The translations under genes and the position numbers were made by a program. The notes beneath the pieces are model-generated. The model had not been told where the DNA came from. It was given only the letters and a program-made list of their open reading frames with translations, and ran no database searches. A DNA stretch of 64,000 bases from Draconibacterium orientale (GTDB lineage Bacteria; Bacteroidota; Bacteroidia; Bacteroidales; Prolixibacteraceae), in NCBI RefSeq assembly GCF_000626635.1, contig NZ_CP007451.1:744001-808000 (forward strand). The letters are read 5' to 3'. Positions 58,337 through 64,000 of this stretch are shown one piece after another (the stretch's first letter is position 1; each line of letters starts with the position of its first letter).

Positions 58337-58345
58337 TATTCAAAA

Positions 58346-60745
58346 ATGAAAAAATTTAGTTTAATGCTGCTGTTGCAACTAATGGCAGTAATTGCTTTCG
58401 GGCAAATGAATTTAACAGGCCTTGTTAAAGGAGACGGAGAAGCTTTGGCCGGTGCCAGCGTGGTAATCGAAAAATCGTTTTATGGCGTTTCAACCCGGGC
58501 CAACGGAAGTTTTGAATTTAAAAACCTGAAACCCGGCAATTACACCCTGCTGGTTTCGTTTGTCGGTTTCGAACCTCAGGAAGTTCCTGTTTCGGTGCCA
58601 ACAACTGAGCCCCTTGAGATCAATCTTAAAGCCAGTAACTTTTTTACTGACGAAGTACAAATTACGGCCACACGTGCCGGAAACAAAACTCCGGTGGCAT
58701 TTACCAACCTGTCGAAACAAGAACTGGATGCCAATAATTCGGGGCAGGACATTCCTTATTTACTGGGAATTACACCATCCCTGGTTCAGTCATCGGAAGC
58801 CGGGGCCGGAATCGGGTACACCAGTTTCAGAATTCGCGGAACCGATCCTACCCGCATAAACGTAACGATCGATGGTGTTCCGCTAAACGATTCGGAATCG
58901 CAAGGTGTTTTCTGGCCCAATATGCCCGATTTTGCCAGCTCGGTAGAAAACGTGCAGATACAACGTGGCGTGGGCACATCAACGAACGGAGCGGCGGCAT
59001 TTGGCGCTACCATTAATTTCCAAACACAAAACGTTAATCCGAATAGCTATGCTGAAATTACGAGCATGGCCGGTTCGTTCAACACGTTTAAAAACAGCGT
59101 TAAAGTTGGAACCGGAATAATCAACGACCATTTTACATTTGATGCCCGCTTTTCGAAACTAAATTCTGACGGTTACATCGATTACGGATTTTCAGATCAT
59201 AAATCAATGTACATGGCTGCCGGATACCACACCGAAAAAAGTTCGGTAAAAGCGAAGATAATCCATGGCGATCAGCGTACCGGAATTACCTGGTGGGGAA
59301 ATCCCGACGTGGAAGGACTTGGCAGAACGTATAATCCGGCAGGCGAATACGTTGATGAATACGGGCAGACCCAATACTACGAAGATCAGACAGACAATTA
59401 CAAACAGACACATTTTATCCTGAACTACTCTTCAAAATTGTCGGAATCTCTTCACTTCAACACCTCGTTACATTATACCCGCGGAAAAGGATATTACGAA
59501 CAGTACAAACAAGATGAAAGTTTCCCGGATTACGGGTTGGAAGATGTGGTGTTAACCGGCGGTGAAATAATAAGCACTACTGATTTAATTCGTCAGAAAT
59601 GGCTCGACAATCATTTTTACGGAATGGTTTTCGGTTTGAGCTACCAAAAAGAAGCACTGAACTTTACCCTGGGCGGTGGCTGGAACAAATACGACGGCGA
59701 TCATTATGGGAATATTACTTGGATGCGCTACGCCGGAAAAAGCGAAAAGGATTATGAATGGTATTTAAACAACGGGAAAAAAACCGATTACAACCTTTAT
59801 GCAAAAACAAGTTACCAGCTTACTGGGGTACTAAGCGCTTATGCCGATATTCAGCTGCGTGGAATTAACTATGATATTACCGGGATTGACGACGACAGAG
59901 TGGATATGACAATGAACCACGATTTTCTGTTTGTAAACCCGAAACTGGGATTGTTTGCACAACTCGATGCCAAAAATGCAGTTTATGCATCGTTTGCTTT
60001 GGCGCACCGCGAGCCTACACGTGCCAATTTTAAAGAGGCAAAAACCTATCCCTCTTTAACACCAAAAGACGAAGCCTTGTACGATTACGAAGCCGGATAT
60101 AAATTTAACGGCAACACATCGGCATTTGGTGCCAACCTTTACTATATGTTTTACCGCGACCAATTGGTACCAACAGGTGAAAAAAGTTCAGTGGGTTACG
60201 ATATTATGACCAATGTTGACAAAAGCTACCGACTGGGAATTGAATTAACCGGTGGATTAAAAATCACAACCTGGTTAAAATGGGACGCAAATCTTACCCT
60301 TAGCAGCAATAAAATTATTGATTACGTTGACCATACATCGGGAGCAGGCGGCGATGGCGTTAACTTTAAAGAACTGGGAAATACCGACATCTCCTATTCT
60401 CCGAATGTTATTGCAAATAATATTGTAAGCGTTATGCCGTTCAGCAACTTCGATATCAAATTAATAAGCAAGTATGTAGGTGAACAACATTTTGACAACA
60501 CCTCGAGCACCGACCGGGTAATTGAGGCCTATTTTGTAAACGACCTGAGATTTGATTATTCGCTGGATAACGTTCTGTTCTCGCAGGTAAATCTCTTTGC
60601 TCAGATAAATAATTTATTCGATGCCAAATACAGCAACAATGCTTACGGAGGGCACTGGTACGAAAACGGGAAAGATTATACCTGGGCATATTATTTTCCG
60701 CAGGCCGGAACAAACTTCATGCTTGGAGCAAGCTTTACGTTTTAA
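58346..60745 (+). CDS. TonB-dependent receptor under TPP control (thiamin/precursor uptake)
   Basis: 799 residues from the ATG at 58346, which begins the signal peptide MKKFSLMLLLQLMAVIAFG. A carboxypeptidase-regulatory-like domain (about 22-105: GLVKGDGEALAGASVVIEKS), a plug (about 115-235: QDIPYLLGITPSLVQSSEAG, FRIRGTDPTRINVTIDGVPL, GTSTNGAAAFGATINF) and a beta-barrel to a terminal FMLGASFTF follow. The upstream TPP riboswitch makes thiamin or a thiamin precursor the likely ligand, as known for Bacteroidota OMR1-type receptors; the inner-membrane partner is not in the window. Confidence 0.93.
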   Translation: MKKFSLMLLLQLMAVIAFGQMNLTGLVKGDGEALAGASVVIEKSFYGVSTRANGSFEFKNLKPGNYTLLVSFVGFEPQEVPVSVPTTEPLEINLKASNFFTDEVQITATRAGNKTPVAFTNLSKQELDANNSGQDIPYLLGITPSLVQSSEAGAGIGYTSFRIRGTDPTRINVTIDGVPLNDSESQGVFWPNMPDFASSVENVQIQRGVGTSTNGAAAFGATINFQTQNVNPNSYAEITSMAGSFNTFKNSVKVGTGIINDHFTFDARFSKLNSDGYIDYGFSDHKSMYMAAGYHTEKSSVKAKIIHGDQRTGITWWGNPDVEGLGRTYNPAGEYVDEYGQTQYYEDQTDNYKQTHFILNYSSKLSESLHFNTSLHYTRGKGYYEQYKQDESFPDYGLEDVVLTGGEIISTTDLIRQKWLDNHFYGMVFGLSYQKEALNFTLGGGWNKYDGDHYGNITWMRYAGKSEKDYEWYLNNGKKTDYNLYAKTSYQLTGVLSAYADIQLRGINYDITGIDDDRVDMTMNHDFLFVNPKLGLFAQLDAKNAVYASFALAHREPTRANFKEAKTYPSLTPKDEALYDYEAGYKFNGNTSAFGANLYYMFYRDQLVPTGEKSSVGYDIMTNVDKSYRLGIELTGGLKITTWLKWDANLTLSSNKIIDYVDHTSGAGGDGVNFKELGNTDISYSPNVIANNIVSVMPFSNFDIKLISKYVGEQHFDNTSSTDRVIEAYFVNDLRFDYSLDNVLFSQVNLFAQINNLFDAKYSNNAYGGHWYENGKDYTWAYYFPQAGTNFMLGASFTF

Positions 60746-60773
60746 CCACAACTTACCAGATATCGCTATAAAT

Positions 60774-60808
60774 AAAAACGGCCGCACTATCTTGTGCAGC
60801 CGTTTTTT
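60774..60808. terminator. Bidirectional terminator between convergent genes
   Basis: AAAAACGGCCGCAC / GTGCAGCCGTTTTT with a T8 tract on the plus strand and an A tract on the other side. It lies between the receptor and the convergent Rid-like gene. Confidence 0.88.
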
Positions 60809-60823
60809 TTATTGAATATTGTT

Positions 60824-61954
60824 CTATTGCAAAATCACTTTGCCCTCTATTTCTACCAACAGATCATCGCGGCAAATATCGGCCAGAATATAAACTACCG
60901 GCAAATCGCCGTAAAACTTTTTCACCACATCACGAATTTTAGTGTAATCTGTACGGTTCTTAACGTAAACGCGGGTGTGTCCGAATTCCGGATGAGCAAC
61001 CTCATCGGGTAAAGCAGCCAAAACCTCATCGGCATACAAACGTTGCATATTCTGAATGGTCACTTCGGTTTGTTTTGCCGCATCGCCAACTCCAACCGTA
61101 TTTTCGCCAATAATAGATGCTGTTCCTGAAATAAAAATCAACTTTTTGTTGCGATACCTGAGATAACGGGCGCGCTCGAACTTTGGAGTGGTTTTCAGGT
61201 TACACGCTTCGCCAACCAAAACCTGGTCGGTGTACTGATGTGCCGAAACCTGATCGGGATTATCAACCGGCTGCGTTAGAACTTCTTTTGATTTTACCGC
61301 TACATACTCAATTAGCACACCACCGTGAGTCATACCAATTCCCGTTGCTGCCGGGTAGCCGCCTTGCTCAAAAACTTTCCCGTAGGCATCCGAGCGCACG
61401 TTGTTAAACTCTTGATAACGCTGCTCTTCGCCATCAAACCCCAGAATATCTTCCAGGTAATTCCACTGGCGAACAATCGAATTTAACGGAAACTGTGCTT
61501 CCTCGAAAGTTTCAACCAACTCATCAAAAGCCTTTTCGGCATTTAACTTACAATTGCTGTTTTGATTGGCATGAACGGTTCCCAGCAAAATTTCGGTTGT
61601 GCCGTTCAGAAACAAGGCCGTACTATTTTCGCCTTCTGAAAGCATCTGGCAATCCCAGCTTTCCGGATCGTAATAATACGCCTCAACGATTACCTTGCAA
61701 CTTAATGGCGCCTGCGAAATAAAGCTGATCAGAATTTCGTTTCCAAATCGTTCTTTTACCTGATTACGAACATCCTTTAGCAGTTTATCGTACTCTGAAT
61801 TTGAATTGGTATCGACAAAGAAATTTAGTTTGAAAATCCGTTTCCCTGAATTGACTTTCTCCAGCTGCTCCAGGCAGTTATTAATTTGCAAACCTAAGCC
61901 TTTACAACCGTTTTCAGGTTCTATATATGTTCTGTCTCCGTTTAGAAAATACAT
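60824..61954 (-). CDS. Rid-fold protein of the chorismatase (FkbO/XanB2)-like type
   Basis: 376 residues. The C-terminal half has YjgF/RidA-like features, and the motif order VRQWNYLEDILGF...RYQEFNNVRSDAY...YPAATGIGM matches the chorismatase/pteridine-dependent-deoxygenase-like family. There, related proteins convert chorismate to hydroxybenzoates. The C-terminal block LIFISGTASIIGENTVGVGD is the RidA-type strand-helix. No pigment (flexirubin or aryl polyene) genes are adjacent. Function as a chorismate-cleaving enzyme is plausible but unproven. Confidence 0.75.
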   Translation of the reverse strand: MYFLNGDRTYIEPENGCKGLGLQINNCLEQLEKVNSGKRIFKLNFFVDTNSNSEYDKLLKDVRNQVKERFGNEILISFISQAPLSCKVIVEAYYYDPESWDCQMLSEGENSTALFLNGTTEILLGTVHANQNSNCKLNAEKAFDELVETFEEAQFPLNSIVRQWNYLEDILGFDGEEQRYQEFNNVRSDAYGKVFEQGGYPAATGIGMTHGGVLIEYVAVKSKEVLTQPVDNPDQVSAHQYTDQVLVGEACNLKTTPKFERARYLRYRNKKLIFISGTASIIGENTVGVGDAAKQTEVTIQNMQRLYADEVLAALPDEVAHPEFGHTRVYVKNRTDYTKIRDVVKKFYGDLPVVYILADICRDDLLVEIEGKVILQ

Positions 61955-62272
61955 CCTACTCCCTCACTCAAAAAAGAAATGAAGCACAAATATGCGCGTT
62001 TTTTACTTGAAAATGGTGATTTCAGTCAAAATTCTTGTCATAAGTACAAAGAGCTTATTTCGATAATTCGTATTAACCACCATAAACATTCATCATTACC
62101 GGGAATCATGAACCGAAATGAAAGTTAAACAATGTTCGACAAACTCGCCCTCATTCCCTCTCTTCACGAAAAGAGAGACGATTGTATCGCAGGCACAATT
62201 AGTGCGAGTCAATAAATTCCGAAGCATATTTTGCTATTAATTTCCACTTGACTTTCGGAAAAAGTTAAGCCA
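61955..62272. repeat. Gene-free region with dispersed repeat copy
   Basis: 318 bases. 62090-62129 is the second copy of the 40-base repeat at 34711-34750. A short hairpin, CTCTCTT / AAGAGAG, lies at about 62158-62176. No promoter box clear enough to assign and no small gene seen. Confidence 0.6.
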
Positions 62273-62953
62273 CTAATAATCGCCGGTTGCTGTGGCACCG
62301 TTTAGCACGGCCTCTGTTGAGCCAATACCCAAACGATCGGCGCCTTGCTCCAAAAAGGCAACTGCCGTTTCCCAGTCGCGAATACCACCCGAAGGCTTTA
62401 CCTGCATTTTATCGCCAACGGTTTTTACCATTACTTCAATGTATTCAGGCTTCGCTCCGCCGGGGCCAAATCCGGTTGATGTTTTTACAAAGTCGGCACC
62501 GGCTTCGTACGATAATTTGCAGGCTTTGGCAATTTGCTCCAGCGTTAAATGACCGCTTTCCTGTATAACTTTTACCAGCACATTGTGTTGGTGCGCCACT
62601 TCAACAACGGCTTTAATATCCTCGCGAACATAGTCGTATTCGCCCGATAAAAAGCGGCCGATATTCATTACCATATCAATTTCGTCGGTTCCGTCTTCAA
62701 TGGCCTGTTTGGCCTGAAATGCTTTTACCGGTGTTGCATCAGCTCCGTGCGGAAAACTGAGTACGCACGATACTTTTACACCACTGTTGTTCAATAATTC
62801 TTTGGCGGCTTTTATATCGCAGGGTTTTACGCACATACTGAAAACCTTATTTTTAATGCACATCTCGGCATTTTCTTTTAAATCGGCCAGTGTTTGTTCA
62901 GGTTTTAAAACCGCGTGGTCGATGGTTTGTGCTACTTGTTCTTTTGTGTACAT
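62273..62953 (-). CDS. deoC: Deoxyribose-phosphate aldolase
   Basis: 226 residues, normal for short bacterial DeoC. Motifs: IDHAVLKPEQTLADL, VCVLSFPHGADATPVKAFQA-like segment (VSCVLSFPHGADATPVKAFQ), DEIDMVMNIGRFLSGEYDYV, VLVKVIQESGHLT (Schiff-base region), GADFVKTSTGFGPGGA with the catalytic Lys, and KPSGGIRDWE. It splits deoxyribose-5-phosphate into glyceraldehyde-3-phosphate and acetaldehyde. The substrate-pocket Glu of the usual VIxET is Glu-Ser here. Followed by the DUF2007 gene three bases upstream on the same strand. Confidence 0.95.
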   Translation of the reverse strand: MYTKEQVAQTIDHAVLKPEQTLADLKENAEMCIKNKVFSMCVKPCDIKAAKELLNNSGVKVSCVLSFPHGADATPVKAFQAKQAIEDGTDEIDMVMNIGRFLSGEYDYVREDIKAVVEVAHQHNVLVKVIQESGHLTLEQIAKACKLSYEAGADFVKTSTGFGPGGAKPEYIEVMVKTVGDKMQVKPSGGIRDWETAVAFLEQGADRLGIGSTEAVLNGATATGDY

Positions 62954-62956
62954 ATT

Positions 62957-63187
62957 CTATTCTTCTGTTAATGCTTTTAATATTTCCTGTGCTTGCGCAA
63001 AATCGGTGTCAACCACAAACAAATCAATGGCCGAAGGAACACCATCTCCATAACCGGCGGCGAGCCCCTGCTTAAATCTGTCTTTTATCAATGCATTGAT
63101 ACCGGCAGCTTCCAATTCCTGTTTTACCCGATTAATGATCACATCATCTCCGGTAATAAGTTTTACAATTTTATCTTGCTGTTCCAT
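62957..63187 (-). CDS. DUF2007-domain protein
   Basis: 76 residues: KLITGDDVIINRVKQELEAA, GINALIKDRFKQGLAAGYGD, PSAIDLFVVDTDFAQAQEIL. This is the short 'putative signal transducing' DUF2007 module, with a ferredoxin-like fold predicted. Its place between xseB and deoC is shared by other Bacteroidota. Role unknown. Confidence 0.85.
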   Translation of the reverse strand: MEQQDKIVKLITGDDVIINRVKQELEAAGINALIKDRFKQGLAAGYGDGVPSAIDLFVVDTDFAQAQEILKALTEE

Positions 63188-63204
63188 AAGGGGATATTTC
63201 GATG

Positions 63205-63405
63205 TTAATCTTCCATTTCTTTTAAAATCTGCTCCACCTGCTCGTTGGTTTTCGTTAATTTTTCTTTGCAGGTTTTAAGTAAAACCGATACGCGTTTTAC
63301 TTTTTCGGCCAGTTCATCCACATCCAGCTCTTCGTTTTCAATTTTTTCCAGAATTTCTTCTATCTCGGCCATTGCCTCGCTGTATGATATTTTTTTTGCT
63401 GCCAT
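63205..63405 (-). CDS. xseB: Exodeoxyribonuclease VII small subunit
   Basis: 66 residues, a short helical hairpin: SYSEAMAEIEEILEKIENEE, LDVDELAEKVKRVSVLLKTC. It binds XseA to form the single-strand-specific exonuclease. It lies one base after the xseA stop, as usual. Confidence 0.93.
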   Translation of the reverse strand: MAAKKISYSEAMAEIEEILEKIENEELDVDELAEKVKRVSVLLKTCKEKLTKTNEQVEQILKEMED

Positions 63406-63406
63406 T

Positions 63407-64000
63407 CTATTTCTTTTTTATGATTTTACTTTCAACAGTCCCATCGGCAAAACGGGTTTCCAGTTGTTCACCAACCGCCACATCGTTGCTCGATTTAATT
63501 ATTTTTCCGTCTTTCAAAGTTAATGTAAATCCTCGTTTCAATACATTTTCAGGATTTAATAAACGTACTGAATTTTCGTTTATCAGAATGCGATCGCGCT
63601 CTTTTGCCAACAGGTTTTGTACACGTCCCGCTAACAGATCCTGCTGATGGTTTAATTTTGCGTCCGCTTTAAATACCGCCTCACCAACCAGCCGCCTCAG
63701 CATTCGTTGTGTTTTGCCCATATTATTTTTTGCTTCCACAAACCACACCGAAAGGCCGGAATCCAAACTATGTCGCAGCTCTGTTAGTTCGTTTTGTTTT
63801 TTAAACGAAAACCGACTAACATTTTGCTGCAGTTCGTTGCCGCGTTTGCTTAGCTGCCTTTGCCTGTCGTTAATAAAATCGGCAACCGAATATTTTAATC
63901 CTTCGGCTATTCTTTCCAGCTTATCCTGCTGAAATTCGAGCGTTTCGCGGGTTAATTGAACAATGCCGTTTTCCAGTTCGAGCAAACGTTCGTAGTAGCG
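63407..64000 (-). CDS. xseA: Exodeoxyribonuclease VII large subunit, C-terminal part
   Basis: The frame is open to the right window edge, so the N-terminal OB-fold and catalytic part lie outside. The visible ~197 residues hold the long coiled helices (LEFQQDKLERIAEGLKYSVA, KQNELTELRHSLDSGLSVWF) and the C-terminal VLKRGFTLTLKDGKIIKSSN segment typical of XseA. Degrades single-stranded DNA to short oligonucleotides with XseB. Confidence 0.93.
   Translation of the reverse strand, partial: RYYERLLELENGIVQLTRETLEFQQDKLERIAEGLKYSVADFINDRQRQLSKRGNELQQNVSRFSFKKQNELTELRHSLDSGLSVWFVEAKNNMGKTQRMLRRLVGEAVFKADAKLNHQQDLLAGRVQNLLAKERDRILINENSVRLLNPENVLKRGFTLTLKDGKIIKSSNDVAVGEQLETRFADGTVESKIIKKK

Overview
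The window looks like a chromosomal segment of an anaerobic or facultative member of the Bacteroidota, probably Marinilabiliales/Prolixibacteraceae-like. The evidence is the TonB receptor/FecR/ECF sets, the Gld gliding-type ABC gene, LpxB, 'TTTG ... TAnnTTTG' promoters, the near absence of Shine-Dalgarno sites and the two [FeFe]-hydrogenase loci. The genus is an inference. Both edges cut genes: a Na/Pi cotransporter on the left and xseA on the right.

Layout. 0-8 kb: phosphate transporter tail, a lipoprotein-ECF sigma-FecR-TonB receptor block, and a PafA-type alkaline phosphatase homologue that has lost nearly all catalytic residues. 8.5-12.1 kb: first hydrogenase operon (hydC-hydB-hydA), closed by a strong terminator. 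Its HydA has Ser in place of an H-cluster cysteine. 12-14.7 kb: DNA repair methyltransferase, secreted esterase, secreted EEP phosphatase. 14.7-17.4 kb: tandem array of five related small membrane proteins with one intact and one decayed Xre-type regulator. 17.6-20.9 kb: Na/alanine symporter, cysteine-cluster protein, thioesterase, FAH-family hydrolase. 21.0-22.6 kb: an IS110-type element beside a REP-like palindrome, with a candidate bridge RNA upstream of a frameshifted transposase. 22.6-31.0 kb: a largely minus-strand block (surE, small membrane protein, lpxB, membrane protein, gldF-gldG fusion, dnaN, DnaQ-like exonuclease) interrupted by an IS1595-type element. 31-34.7 kb: DUF59 and zinc-ribbon pair, aldo/keto reductase, NIPSNAP protein, alpha/beta hydrolase. 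34.7-35.15 kb: gene-free DNA rich in palindromes.

35.2-45.8 kb is the most interesting part: a ten-gene minus-strand cluster and a divergent pair. It holds a second, full-size electron-bifurcating-type hydrogenase (HydC, HydA, HydB plus a separate [2Fe-2S] protein). Next to it are an orphan histidine-kinase-type ATPase, a PHP-domain protein, two DRTGG-domain proteins, a sensory-type [FeFe]-hydrogenase homologue and an RsbW-like ATPase. Across the divergent promoter region lie a PAS protein and a SpoIIE/PP2C phosphatase. Together these suggest H2 or redox sensing wired to a partner-switching phospho-relay that controls hydrogenase.

46-50 kb: glutathione peroxidase, a group IIC intron with its reverse transcriptase inserted just after the terminator of a tRNA-Val, two identical tRNA-Val genes and a decayed tRNA piece between them. 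50-58 kb: folC, PhoH-PIN ATPase, mtaB, inositol-phosphatase family, DUF4143-type ATPase, a small frameshifted protein, a glycosyltransferase and a thioesterase. 58.2-60.7 kb: TPP riboswitch driving a TonB receptor, presumably for thiamin or a precursor. 60.8-64 kb: chorismatase-like Rid-fold protein, deoC, DUF2007 protein, xseB and partial xseA. No CRISPR array, rRNA or prophage was seen.
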